A DNA stretch of 64,000 bases from Sandaracinaceae bacterium (GCA_020633055.1 JACKEJ010000012.1:1-64000); one strand, 5' to 3'. Positions 37,239 through 45,677 are shown, counted from the stretch's first letter. Made by a program: numbers and translations. The notes: a model not told the origin generated them from the letters alone.

Positions 37239-37688
37239 TCAGCGGCGGCCGTGACCGGCCTGGTCGGCGTTGCTGCCCGAGTCGCTGTCGGTGCGGCCCG
37301 TACGCCCGCGCCCTGCGGCGTCGGCGTTGGCGCCGGAGTCGCTGTCGGTGGCACCGCTGCGGCGACGGCTGCCGCCGCCCCCGCCCCCGCGACGACGGCC
37401 ACGCCCATGACCAGCTTGGTCGGCGTTGCTGCCCGAGTCGTTGTCCGTGCGGCCGGTGCGGCCGCGACCCGCAGCGTCGTTCGGGTCGCTGTCCGTCGCC
37501 GCCTCGGTGGGCTCTTCGGCCTTCACCTGCGCCCCGACCAGGGTCACCACCGCGCCGGCGAGCAACGAGCCGCCGACCGTCTGGAGCATCCCACGACGAC
37601 CCATCGCGCGCTCACTGGTGATGTCCTCGTCCGTGAGCGTCAGCTGCCCAGGCTTGTTCTGTGGATCCTTCTTCTCTTCGCTGCTCAT
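37239..37688 (-). CDS. Tat-exported small protein with DxDxGxNAD repeats
   Basis: This is a 149-residue protein with GGAGG 4 bases upstream of ATG 37688. The N-terminal region contains a twin-arginine-like signal: MGRRGMLQTVGGSLLAGAVVTLVG, the RR-x-x-L/M pattern before a hydrophobic core. The mature part is built of four similar units: TDSDPNDAAGRGRTGR, TDNDSGSNADQAGHGR, TDSDSGANADAAGRGRTGR and TDSDSGSNADQAGHGR, interrupted by a Gly/Arg block (RRRGGGGGGSRRR). DxDxG units of this type can bind Ca2+ (as in dockerin or thrombospondin-3 loops), but no lab evidence is implied here. It is followed 8 bases later by a membrane protein, probably its partner. Confidence 0.7.
   Translation of the reverse strand: MSSEEKKDPQNKPGQLTLTDEDITSERAMGRRGMLQTVGGSLLAGAVVTLVGAQVKAEEPTEAATDSDPNDAAGRGRTGRTDNDSGSNADQAGHGRGRRRGGGGGGSRRRSGATDSDSGANADAAGRGRTGRTDSDSGSNADQAGHGRR
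37254..37503. repeat. Internal repeat encoding DxDxGxNAD units
   Basis: DNA-level duplication inside the Tat-protein gene: two similar blocks at about 37255-37356 and 37411-37503 share long identical runs (for example TGGTCGGCGTTGCTGCCCGA) and are separated by a Gly/Arg-coding insert. This points to recent unit duplication. Confidence 0.7.
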
Positions 37689-37787
37689 ACGTCCTCCATT
37701 GGCGGTCACCCCACCGGTGTGATGCTCCAGCGCGAGTATACGCAGGTCGCGGCGAACTCCTACCCGGGAAAAATCCGGTGGCCTTGG

Positions 37788-40700
37788 CTATCGGGCGGGC
37801 CGCTGACGGCGGGCGAACCAGGCGCGGTACTCGGCCATGCGTCGCGCCTGCTCGGGGGGCGCGTGGCGGCGGCAGCTGCTGGCCTCGGCGCTCCCCGCCG
37901 GGGCCCCCCAGCGCTGTTCGATGCAGTCGTTCGGGTTGTAGGCCAGCTCGAGCGCGCGCTGCCGGGCGACGAGATCCTGCAGGGTCACGCGCTGGGCGGC
38001 ACCGTCGCTGCGTCGGTAGGTGATGGCGCGCCCGGCCAAGAGCGTGCTCAGCTCGCCCTCCAGCCGCGAGGCCACGGCGGCGGCGTCCGCGGGGCCCACC
38101 CCAAAGCGTCCCGGCTGCCGCACGACGCTCGCAGGGAACCCGGTGACCGCGTCGATGCTGATCAGCAGGCGCATGTCCCGCGAGGGCGTCGCGAAGTCCT
38201 CCCACGGACCCGTGGTCTCGAAGATGGCGTAGCCCTCCGGCATGGGCACCGAAGGGCCGTTCTGGCGCACGTACGCCTCGCCGTTGTCCACCGACTGCAC
38301 GCGCCGCTGGGCGGCCTCGTCGAGCGCGTCCACCAGCACCCGCAGCTGCCCCGAGGGCTCGAGGGGGCGCGGGTTGATGAGCGCCTCCATGCGGTCGTAG
38401 AAGTCGTCCGCGCTGCCCGCGTACTGCTGGCGTGACCACGCCCGAGGGCCACCGACGAGCGCGTCGTTCGCGCGCGGCTGCACACCCTCGCGGCGCGCCC
38501 GCACTGGCCGGAACGCCTTGAACCCCGCGCCCGCGCTGCTGGTGTCGGGAGAGAACAGGAACGAGCCGCGCCAGAAGCGGCGCAGCGCCACGGTTCCGTC
38601 GGGCTGGGCGTCTGCGCCGATCAGCACGCCATACTCGGTCGCCGTCTGAGGGATCCAGCGCGCGATGATCAGCAGGTGACCGTACGGATCGGCGAAGACC
38701 GTCCCGGGCGCGAGGCTCTCGCGCCGCAGAGGCACGGGGTACACGTCCGTCGCGTTCGAGTCCGGGTGCGTGCGGGCGCTGGCCGAGTGCACCGTGTTTG
38801 CCACGCGCTGCGAGAACTCCTGGAACGCGTTGACCTCGTCCGTGCCGGGCACGGGCAGGTGGTTGTGCTGCGGCGTTCCGTCGCACGCCGGGGGCCGACC
38901 GTCGGCGCCGCGGTTGCACGCGCGGAACGCGAAGGGCAGGTGCAGCTTCCACGCGAAGTAGGCGCGTAGGAAGTAGGGCAGGTCGGCGCAGTCCGGGCGC
39001 AGCCGCACGCGCTCGTCCTCGCGGGCGCCGAAGTGATCGTGCAGCAGGTTCCGCGCCGGGTCCCGGACGAGCACGCTCAGGTTCGGCCAGGTCGACTCCT
39101 CCGGTGGGGCCTCGCGCTGCCCGGGCGTCGTGGGCGCAAAGAGCTGCTCCACGAAGCCGGCGTAGAGGTTCTCGGTGTCCTCGTCCCAGCGCCACACGGA
39201 GCGCCACGCTGGGTCGACGTCGGCTTCGTGCCGGCGCAGGCCGCCGCGGTGTCCGCGCACGTGGATGCGCTCGCAGGCGAGCACGCGGGTGCCGTCGCCC
39301 GCCACGGCGGTCCAGGTCCCCTCGACGGGGCTCGGCTGCTCGGCCCAGTAGGTGAACGGCGGCCCCCCCAGCACGTGCACGGCCGGCACGTGGCGCTGGC
39401 CCGCCGGGTCGAACAGCGCGAGCGCGATGGGGCCCAGATCCTCGCTGCTGCTCACCATCACGCGCAGCGGCTGCTGCGGGTTGGGACGCCGCGGTGACTG
39501 GAACAAGGCGACCGACACCGAGTCGTCGCACGCCTCCGGGGCCTGCGACGGAGGCGCGGCAGGGCGCCTCTCGGCTGCGCCCTGGAGCCCCGCAGTCGGC
39601 GCACGTCCGAGCACGATCACCTTCGTGATGCGCGCCATGAACGAGCGCCGGGTAGTGTCTGCGCCCAGTGTCAGGTCGCTCACGGCTACGCGATCGACAC
39701 GCATGAGCGTCTCGCCCTCCGGCTGGCACGGCGACAGGTACTCACTGAACGAGTGGATCACCATGGGCGTGCCCGCGGCGTCGCGACCCAGGTAGAGCAT
39801 GATGTGCCCAGGGAAGTGCAGCAGCACGATGCCCGAGCGGGCTGCTTCCTCGATGACCTCCAGCTTGTCGCGTTCGCTGACGATGCCTTCCACGTCGACC
39901 ACGAACGAGCCCGCGCGAGCTTGCTGAGCGCTGTGCCGCGGCATGGGCAGGCCGAACGTGTCGAAGATGTCGAGCAGGTAGCGCGAGCAGTCGCGGCCGC
40001 CCGCGTGGTCGCCCCAGCCATAAGGGGTCCCGAGCAGCGCGAACGCCTCCGTGAGGACCCCGCGACGCGTCAGAGGGCGCTCGGTGAGCACCCCCTCGGC
40101 GTCCAAGCGGCCGCGGACCACCCCCATGGCCGTCATGCCGAGAGCCTCACCGGGGGCCGGCGTTGGGACGCGTGCGCCGGCTGGCAACGTGACGCTCGCG
40201 CCACCGCTCCCACGGAGCGTGGCCGCGCCCCGCATGAACACGAAGGGGCCACGCACGAACGCCTGCTCGTGCTCGACGGGCACAGGCGGGGAGAGCGCCG
40301 CGGCGTCCGCGATGAAGCCGATGGCGTAGCGCGTGCGTGCCAGCCGCAGCCCTCCAGGCCAGCGCGCCAGGACTTGCACCACCTCCTGGGGCCGCACCGT
40401 GCTGCATGCGTTGCGGTCGAAGTCGAGGTCGCGCGTGGGGGTGAAGTAGCCCGTCTCGAAGGGAGCGCAGCGCAGGTCGATCGGCTCGAGGGCCACGTGC
40501 AGGCTGGGTGCCACGGGGGGCAGGGTGTCGAGTCGTCGTAGCGCCCGGCGCTCCTCGCCGCTCCATGGCCCCCCGTCTGCGTGGACGAACGCGCCGCTGG
40601 CGAAGCGCTCCCGGAGGAATGCGAAGCGCTCGTTGACCGAGGTGAGGAGCCGGTCGGTGCGCAGCGGCTCGAGCAGATCGACCTGGCCAATGGGGCCGTC

Positions 40701-41066
40701 GTCGCCGCCAGCGTGTGCCATGGAGAGGGCATGGTCGCGCACCTCGTCGGCCGAGAGCAGCGGAGCGTCCACGTCGCCATAGGCGGCGGCACGCGTGATC
40801 CAGTAGTCCAAGCGCTCGTGCTCGGCGAGCACCCCGGGGAGCCGCTCGGGGGCGCGCGCCTGGGCGGGGCACGCGGTGCTCGCCTCGCTGCCCGCCGCGG
40901 GCTCCGGGGCGGGCTCGGGTTCGCCATCGCTCGGGCCGCCGCAGCCCAACAGGTATGCACACAGCAGGTGCGCCGTCGCAGCGACCCCGCGCCCACGCGC
41001 AGGCGACGGGCGCGCGCGCAGGCAGCGCGCGTCGCGCGGGGGGGCAGGAGAGGTGGGTTCTGACAT
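37788..41066 (-). CDS. Large lipoprotein with NlpC/P60 domain and a second putative Cys/His papain-like domain
   Basis: This is a 1092-residue protein. ATG 41066 precedes a signal ending in the lipobox LLGC (Cys42). Residues about 75-330 look like the N-terminal and SH3-type region of YkfC-like endopeptidases. The NlpC/P60 core (335-440) has Cys360 in WGDHAGGRDCSRYLLDIFDTFGLPMPRHS, His421 in HFPGHIMLYLG, and the third polar residue near His438. An Ig-like segment (about 520-600) follows. A second possible catalytic pair is Cys693 in RPDCADLPYFLRAYFAWKL and His797 in DPYGHLLIIARW. NlpC/P60 enzymes cut D-Glu-mDap links in peptidoglycan stems. It is 8 bases after the YheT-like hydrolase gene and probably in the same operon. 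Confidence 0.75.
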   Translation of the reverse strand: MSEPTSPAPPRDARCLRARPSPARGRGVAATAHLLCAYLLGCGGPSDGEPEPAPEPAAGSEASTACPAQARAPERLPGVLAEHERLDYWITRAAAYGDVDAPLLSADEVRDHALSMAHAGGDDGPIGQVDLLEPLRTDRLLTSVNERFAFLRERFASGAFVHADGGPWSGEERRALRRLDTLPPVAPSLHVALEPIDLRCAPFETGYFTPTRDLDFDRNACSTVRPQEVVQVLARWPGGLRLARTRYAIGFIADAAALSPPVPVEHEQAFVRGPFVFMRGAATLRGSGGASVTLPAGARVPTPAPGEALGMTAMGVVRGRLDAEGVLTERPLTRRGVLTEAFALLGTPYGWGDHAGGRDCSRYLLDIFDTFGLPMPRHSAQQARAGSFVVDVEGIVSERDKLEVIEEAARSGIVLLHFPGHIMLYLGRDAAGTPMVIHSFSEYLSPCQPEGETLMRVDRVAVSDLTLGADTTRRSFMARITKVIVLGRAPTAGLQGAAERRPAAPPSQAPEACDDSVSVALFQSPRRPNPQQPLRVMVSSSEDLGPIALALFDPAGQRHVPAVHVLGGPPFTYWAEQPSPVEGTWTAVAGDGTRVLACERIHVRGHRGGLRRHEADVDPAWRSVWRWDEDTENLYAGFVEQLFAPTTPGQREAPPEESTWPNLSVLVRDPARNLLHDHFGAREDERVRLRPDCADLPYFLRAYFAWKLHLPFAFRACNRGADGRPPACDGTPQHNHLPVPGTDEVNAFQEFSQRVANTVHSASARTHPDSNATDVYPVPLRRESLAPGTVFADPYGHLLIIARWIPQTATEYGVLIGADAQPDGTVALRRFWRGSFLFSPDTSSAGAGFKAFRPVRARREGVQPRANDALVGGPRAWSRQQYAGSADDFYDRMEALINPRPLEPSGQLRVLVDALDEAAQRRVQSVDNGEAYVRQNGPSVPMPEGYAIFETTGPWEDFATPSRDMRLLISIDAVTGFPASVVRQPGRFGVGPADAAAVASRLEGELSTLLAGRAITYRRSDGAAQRVTLQDLVARQRALELAYNPNDCIEQRWGAPAGSAEASSCRRHAPPEQARRMAEYRAWFARRQRPAR

Positions 41067-41074
41067 GAGCTCGC

Positions 41075-42049
41075 TCAAACGATGGCGCGCGAGGGACCAG
41101 CGCGACGCTGCAGGTAGCGCAGCGCTTGGGTGGCGACGCTCCCGGTGTCGCCGAGACCGAGGCGCGTGCCCTGCGGGAAGCCCACGTGGCCACCGCGAGA
41201 GAGGAACACCGTGCGCACCGCGCGGCATTCCTCGAGGACGGGGCGCACGACGTGCGCGAACACCATGGGATCCTTCGTGGTGGCGACCACCAGCGTCGGC
41301 ACCTCGATCTGGTGGAGGATCGGCGCGACGGATGTGCGCGCGTAGTAGTCGTCGGCCGAACTGAAGCCATGGCGCGGCGCCACGACGCGCTCGTCCCACT
41401 CGCGCAGGGTGTCGATGGTCTCCGCGAGATCCACGCGGTAGGGCACGTCCACCCGCGCCGCGACGTTCTTGTAGATGTCCTTGAGCCCCTTCAACACGTT
41501 GCGCCGGTAGATTCTCCCCTTCGGTTTGTCGATCTCGACGACGCCGGCCGCCAGGTCGATGGGCGGACAGATGGCTGCCAGCCCCGCGATCCGCGGGTGT
41601 CCACCCTCCGCAGCGTGGCGCAGCGCCATGTGCCCACCGAGGGAGTAGCCCAGCACGAAGACGCGCCGGAACACCGTGATTTCAGGGCTCTCGAGCACGG
41701 CCGCGAGGTCGGCCGTGAGGCCTGCGTGGTAGTAGTCGGTGCCGTGCCGGTCGGCGCCCCGCAGGTTCACACGCAGGCAGGCCATCCCCAGCGCGTGTGC
41801 GTCCTGAGCGACGGCCACCATGTAGTGGCTGCGATGGCTGCCCCCCATGCCGTGGATGGCGACGACGAGATCCAGTTCCCCAGGCTCGAACGAGCCCGCC
41901 GGGAGGGTCAGCCGCCCCGTCAGACGAACAGGCCCGCGCACGGGGTCGTCGACGTGGACGCGGAAGTGGCGAGATGGAGGCGGCGCCTTGGGCCGCAGCA
42001 CATGCGCCACGTAGGGCCGGAACGTCCAGAGGTGCCCGTGCAGGTCCAT
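41075..42049 (-). CDS. Alpha/beta hydrolase, YheT-like
   Basis: This 324-residue protein is similar in plan to E. coli YheT. Residues 60-75 give VVAIHGMGGSHRSHYM (oxyanion hole); the nucleophile is Ser137 in VLGYSLGGHMAL; the charge relay uses an Asp in VATTKDPMVFAHVVRPVL and a His in SRGGHVGFPQGTR. The Asp/His distance and the GGHVGF ending are characteristic of the family. Substrates of YheT-type hydrolases are unknown. It lies 88 bases after the truncated haemoglobin and 8 bases before the NlpC lipoprotein gene. Confidence 0.88.
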   Translation of the reverse strand: MDLHGHLWTFRPYVAHVLRPKAPPPSRHFRVHVDDPVRGPVRLTGRLTLPAGSFEPGELDLVVAIHGMGGSHRSHYMVAVAQDAHALGMACLRVNLRGADRHGTDYYHAGLTADLAAVLESPEITVFRRVFVLGYSLGGHMALRHAAEGGHPRIAGLAAICPPIDLAAGVVEIDKPKGRIYRRNVLKGLKDIYKNVAARVDVPYRVDLAETIDTLREWDERVVAPRHGFSSADDYYARTSVAPILHQIEVPTLVVATTKDPMVFAHVVRPVLEECRAVRTVFLSRGGHVGFPQGTRLGLGDTGSVATQALRYLQRRAGPSRAIV

Positions 42050-42137
42050 GTCCGCTCAGTCTATGCCGTGGGTTGGGGCACATTCAACCGCGCAACTGGG
42101 GGTCGCCCGCCACGGGTCGTCGATGGAGGCGCGAGCG

Positions 42138-42512
42138 TCAGTCTCGCGTCCGACACATGTCCGCCATCTTCTCGAAGGAGGCCATCACGCGGAGGCGCAT
42201 GTCGGGGGTCAGCGCGCTGTCCTCCATCGCATCGCGCATGCACGCCAGCCACGCGTCGCGCTCGCTCGGGCCGATGTCGAAGCGTTGGTGGGCCGCCGGG
42301 ATGACCACTCGTCCGAAGCGTTCGTTGTAGCGCTGCGGGCCTCCCATCCAGCCGATGAGGAAGGTCGCCAGCTTGTCGGTCATCTCGGCGAGGTCCCCTT
42401 GGTGCATGGCACGGATGGTGGTCGCGTCGGCGCGTGCGCCCATGACGTCGTAGAAGCGCGCGACGAGCGCCCGCACTCCGTCGTCTCCGAGTTGTTCGTA
42501 CGGGGTGGTCAT
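42138..42512 (-). CDS. Truncated haemoglobin (group II-like)
   Basis: This 124-residue protein is a 2-on-2 globin. It has the N-terminal helix TPYEQLGDDGVRALVARFYDVMG with Tyr21 (B10), the loop MHQGDLAEMTDKLATFLIGWMGGPQRYNERFGRV, the proximal His75 in VIPAAHQRFDIG, and Trp88 (G8) in SERDAWLACMRDAM. Tyr-B10 plus Trp-G8 are typical of group II trHbs, which bind O2, NO or sulfide. It starts at ATG 42512; the 281-base region upstream holds two stem-loops. Confidence 0.9.
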   Translation of the reverse strand: MTTPYEQLGDDGVRALVARFYDVMGARADATTIRAMHQGDLAEMTDKLATFLIGWMGGPQRYNERFGRVVIPAAHQRFDIGPSERDAWLACMRDAMEDSALTPDMRLRVMASFEKMADMCRTRD

Positions 42513-42546
42513 GTGCCAGAGGCTAGCGATTCTCGTGCCGAGGACC

Positions 42547-42580
42547 AGGGCCCTGACGGTTGGGGATCCGTCAGGGCCCT
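42547..42580. promoter_or_regulatory. Strong stem-loop, 13-bp perfect arms
   Basis: AGGGCCCTGACGG (42547-42559) and its inverse complement (42568-42580) flank an 8-base loop (TTGGGGAT). It lies in the divergent region between the truncated haemoglobin (start 42512) and the helical protein (start 42794). No poly-T tract follows on either strand, so a simple intrinsic terminator is unlikely; an operator or leader structure is possible. Confidence 0.5.
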
Positions 42581-42611
42581 CACCCGCTCGGGGGCGGGGG
42601 TTGGCGAGGCG

Positions 42612-42645
42612 GGGATTGCGCGTGGCGCACCTTCCGCGCAATCCC
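42612..42645. promoter_or_regulatory. Strong stem-loop, 11-bp perfect arms
   Basis: GGGATTGCGCG (42612-42622) and CGCGCAATCCC (42635-42645) are perfect inverse complements with a 12-base loop. With the hairpin at 42547 it would form a two-stem leader upstream of 42794, or a paired operator for the divergent genes. No sequence similarity joins the two hairpins. Confidence 0.45.
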
Positions 42646-42793
42646 TGCACCACGGCGACGAGGCGGGACCGAGGTGGCGTGGCACGCGCGGACGGCGCCC
42701 GCGCGCATGGCGCAAGCGAGTGGCCGTGCGGAGACCGCTGGCGTGCTTCGTGCTTCGTGAACGGGTGTCCAACCAACCCAGGAGAAGAGTCGT

Positions 42794-43120
42794 ATGTCGA
42801 ACACCAAGGAAAAGGCCGTCGAGCTCGGAGCCAGTGTGCGTGAGGACCTCGAGCGGTTCCGCACCGAGCTGCGCGGCCTGGCCGACGAGATCCGCCTGAA
42901 GGTCCACTTGGGCGGGATGGACCTCAAGGACTCGTGGCGAGAGGTCGAGCCCAAGCTGGTCGACTTCGAGGCTCGACTCGAGCAGGCCGGGGCGGAGATC
43001 GGAAAGGAGCTGAAGGGCGTCGGGTCCGAAGTGAAGCAGGCGGCGCACGACCTGGACGGCCTGGGGAAGAAGCTGAAGGGCGACCTACTGGACTTGCGGG
43101 ACCGGCTCGCGAAGCACTGA
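42794..43120 (+). CDS. Small helical (coiled-coil) protein, function unknown
   Basis: This 108-residue, charged, almost Pro-free protein has AGGAGA upstream of the ATG. The whole chain reads as amphipathic helices (VELGASVREDLERFRTELRGLADEIRLKV; DWSREVEPKLVDFEARLEQAGAEIGKEL-like; LDGLGKKLKGDLLDLRDRL). Composition resembles phasin- or apolipoprotein-like helical proteins, but no family can be named. It lies after the two hairpins above. Confidence 0.65.
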   Translation: MSNTKEKAVELGASVREDLERFRTELRGLADEIRLKVHLGGMDLKDSWREVEPKLVDFEARLEQAGAEIGKELKGVGSEVKQAAHDLDGLGKKLKGDLLDLRDRLAKH

Positions 43121-43189
43121 CGGCCCATCCGCCTCTTTCCGAGGCGGCCCTCCAGCCGGCCACCGAGGTCGCTGGCGTGCGCAACACGC

Positions 43190-44140
43190 TCAAGGCGTGC
43201 GCCGCGTCCACGGGTAGAAGGGGGGGTCGTCCTCGCACGAGGGTACGTCGTCACGCGGGCAGAAGATGCGCAGGTGGAAGTGGCTGCGATGGGGCGAGCC
43301 CCGGGGCTGACGCATCACCGCCTCGGCCCGCGTGAGGACGTCGGCGCTGACACGCTGGCGCCGCGCGTGCGCGAGCAGCGCGGCGATGATGGGGTTCGCC
43401 ACGAAGATGTACTGGGGCTGCACGTCCGGGTGCGTCAGCAGGGCCTCTACCAGGGTCCAGTTGCGGGCGACGTCGAAGGCATAGAGGGAGCCACGGTGCG
43501 TGCCCATCAGCTGATTCGACATGGACACGAAGCCGGGGCCAGCGGGGAGGGCACGGCGCTGGTGGTCCAGCACGTAGAACCCGAGGTCGACGTCTCGGCC
43601 GCTGCGGTGCGACTGATGCGGACGGATGCGCCCGCCGCCTTCGCGGGAGAGATCTCCCACGACCAGCTGACTGCCCGGTGCGCTGGCCGAGACGGCCTCG
43701 GCGCCCGCGACGATGAGCGTCACCAGCTCCGCCGTACCGAAGTGCTCGCCACGCGCCGCCGAGATGACACGCACGACGGGCAGCCGTGGCATCGGCACCC
43801 CGCGCCGCAAGAGCCCACGGTTGGCCGTGCCCATGGAGATCGAGCGGGAGTGCCCGACGATAGCCTCGACGCTGAATGGGGGTGGGGCCGGCGGCGCAGG
43901 GGGGGCCGTGTCCGCCAGCTGGGCCCGCGCCTCTTCCTCGGCCGCGATCTCTCTGTCGATGTCGCGCTGTTCTTCCTCCGTGGGCTCCCCGTGGCCTTCG
44001 GCGTGCGCCTGCTCCCGTTCGAGCTCCTCGCGTGTGTGCGGGTGGGGGAGGTCGGCCGCGCTCTCAGCGACCGCGGCGAGCGACGCCAACATCGCGATCA
44101 GCGCGAACGCGGGCGACGGGAGGCGGGCTTGGGGGCGCAT
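43190..44140 (-). CDS. mepA: Penicillin-insensitive murein endopeptidase family (MepA-like), exported
   Basis: This 316-residue protein starts at ATG 44140. It has a hydrophobic signal (AFALIAMLASLAAVAESAA) and a Glu-rich linker (EELEREQAHAEGHGEPTEEEQ). The LAS-type metallopeptidase core follows: VVGDLSREGGGRIRPHQSHRSGRDVDLGFYV (zinc ligands H175, H178, D185) and the C-terminal GSPHRSHFHLRIFC with the last His ligands. MepA cuts the D-Ala-mDap bond of peptidoglycan cross-links. A second family member is at 61106. Divergent from the ACP gene at 44355. Confidence 0.88.
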   Translation of the reverse strand: MRPQARLPSPAFALIAMLASLAAVAESAADLPHPHTREELEREQAHAEGHGEPTEEEQRDIDREIAAEEEARAQLADTAPPAPPAPPPFSVEAIVGHSRSISMGTANRGLLRRGVPMPRLPVVRVISAARGEHFGTAELVTLIVAGAEAVSASAPGSQLVVGDLSREGGGRIRPHQSHRSGRDVDLGFYVLDHQRRALPAGPGFVSMSNQLMGTHRGSLYAFDVARNWTLVEALLTHPDVQPQYIFVANPIIAALLAHARRQRVSADVLTRAEAVMRQPRGSPHRSHFHLRIFCPRDDVPSCEDDPPFYPWTRRTP

Positions 44141-44261
44141 GACCCCCCAGCATGCAGGCTGCGCCGCCCGCCGCAACGCAGGCGCCACAGGGCGAGCGCC
44201 CGGACTCCGGCCCAACGGCCGAAAACCCCTGAATTCTGGCCACTTGGCCGATGCGACAGAC

Positions 44262-44290
44262 TTGCCAAGCGCGGTGTCGCGTGCTTTATG
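44262..44290 (+). promoter_or_regulatory. Possible sigma-70-type promoter for the ACP-desaturase operon
   Basis: TTGCCA (44262-44267) and TTTATG (44285-44290) are 17 bases apart, about 65 bases before the ACP ATG. The -10 match is weak, so this is a candidate only. Confidence 0.25.
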
Positions 44291-44354
44291 GGCACCCGGT
44301 TCGAGCCGCCCTGGCCCGGCCTACGTTACTGTTGTTCCGACGAGGATGCGCATC

Positions 44355-44600
44355 ATGGATCGCCCACAGCTGCTCACGTTGTTTCAGAAGATGGCCGGCG
44401 AGGTCGCCGAGAAGGACCTGACGGGCCTCGAGGAAGCCAGCGTCATCGCCGACATCGGCGTCGACTCCCTCGCCATGCTCGAGATCGTGGGCGAGATGGA
44501 GCGCGAGCTCGGCGTTCAGATCCCGGATGACGAGCTGGTCGGCATCGAGACGGTGCGCCAGCTGCTGGACCTCGTCGAGAAGCGCGTCGCCATCGGCTGA
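44355..44600 (+). CDS. Acyl carrier protein (dedicated)
   Basis: This is an 81-residue acidic protein with the phosphopantetheine site Ser38 in IADIGVDSLAMLEIVGEMEREL (DSL motif) and the late helix VGIETVRQLLDLVEKRV. GAGGA lies 8 bases before ATG 44355; the in-frame ATG at 44346 is less well placed. The fatty-acid-synthesis acpP usually sits with fabF/fabD; here it is paired only with a desaturase gene 15 bases downstream, so it is likely a specialised carrier. Confidence 0.9.
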   Translation: MDRPQLLTLFQKMAGEVAEKDLTGLEEASVIADIGVDSLAMLEIVGEMERELGVQIPDDELVGIETVRQLLDLVEKRVAIG

Positions 44601-44615
44601 CGGGAAAGGGTCCCC

Positions 44616-45437
44616 ATGGCCTCGGATCAGTACCACGAGAAGCTCTACCAACGGTTCCGCACCTTCTTCGACGAAGCGGAGCAAAACCGTCGCTGGAACC
44701 CGTACCGAGACGTGCCCTGGGACAAGATCAACCCGGAGCTCCCGGAGCACGTGGCCCTGTGCGCCGAGACGTTCCTCGGTGTCGAGGCGTACCTGCCTGA
44801 CTACATCCGCTTCGGCATGGACGCCGTGCGGGCGAGCTCGGTGGCCCAGCGCTGGTTCGCAGCAAACTGGGGCTACGAGGAGCTCAAGCACAGCATGGTG
44901 CTCACCGAGTACCTGCTGCGCTCGGGCAAGCGCACCGAGTCGCAGATGTTCGACTTCCAGCAGAAGCTGATGCAGCAGGTCTGGGAGCGGCCCTTCGAGA
45001 GCGCGCGCCAGATGACCATCTACGGGGTGTTCCAGGAGATGGCGACGTTCGTCATCTACCTGCGCCACGAGAAGGTCGCGCAGCGCTACGACGACGAGGC
45101 GCTCGCGACGGCCTACCGCCTGGCCGCGCGTGACGAGGTGGCCCACGCCCGCTTCTACGAGGACGTGACGAAGGTCTGCCTCGAGGAGGACCGCGAGGGC
45201 ACGCTGCGCGACATCAACCTCGTGGTGAAGGGCTTCGAGATGCCCGGCGTGGGCATCGTTCCCGACTACGACGCGCGCATCGAGGTGATGCGCGAAGAGG
45301 GCGCAGTCGACCGCGACCTGTTCTACAAGAAGGTCTTCTTCCCCACGCTGCGGCGCCTCGGGGTGGACCGCGCCGAGCTGGGCGCCGCGGCGCGTCGCGA
45401 GCGCGAGGAGCGCCGCTCGGGCCAGGCGGCGGAGTAG
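44616..45437 (+). CDS. Acyl-[acyl-carrier-protein] desaturase (diiron ferritin-like)
   Basis: This 273-residue protein of the stearoyl-ACP desaturase family carries the six iron ligands in order: Glu57, Glu89 and His92 (GYEELKHS), Glu141 (YGVFQEMATF), and Glu174 and His177 (ARDEVAHARFY). It lacks the long plastid-type N-terminal extension. It is 15 bases downstream of a small ACP gene and both are probably one transcript. The reaction is O2-dependent double-bond insertion in an ACP-bound acyl chain. The electron donor is not visible nearby. Confidence 0.9.
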   Translation: MASDQYHEKLYQRFRTFFDEAEQNRRWNPYRDVPWDKINPELPEHVALCAETFLGVEAYLPDYIRFGMDAVRASSVAQRWFAANWGYEELKHSMVLTEYLLRSGKRTESQMFDFQQKLMQQVWERPFESARQMTIYGVFQEMATFVIYLRHEKVAQRYDDEALATAYRLAARDEVAHARFYEDVTKVCLEEDREGTLRDINLVVKGFEMPGVGIVPDYDARIEVMREEGAVDRDLFYKKVFFPTLRRLGVDRAELGAAARREREERRSGQAAE

Positions 45438-45677
45438 TCGCTCGGGCCAGGTCCGAGTATCCGCTCTGGCCGGGCTGGGAGCGGGCTGGGGGCCGCCAGG
45501 CAGAAGGGGCGCGCAGTCGCCGCGCTGGCCGCACGGGGGCGTCGTCCCAGCGGCGGCACGGTAGCGGCGTCGTGCAGCGCTCGCTGGGCACGCGCGCGTC
45601 GCAGAGCGCGATAGAAATCCGGGACGGAACCTCCTACCCTCACGGCCAGCCGGCGGTGGGTCGGTGTGGAGGCTCTG

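Noticed and set aside
37254..37503. CRISPR-like or intergenic repeat array
   Set aside because: The repeats are in frame inside a coding sequence and encode DxDxGxNAD units; no spacers of constant length and no cas genes.
42547..42645. Intrinsic terminators
   Set aside because: No convergent gene end is nearby and no T-tract follows either hairpin.
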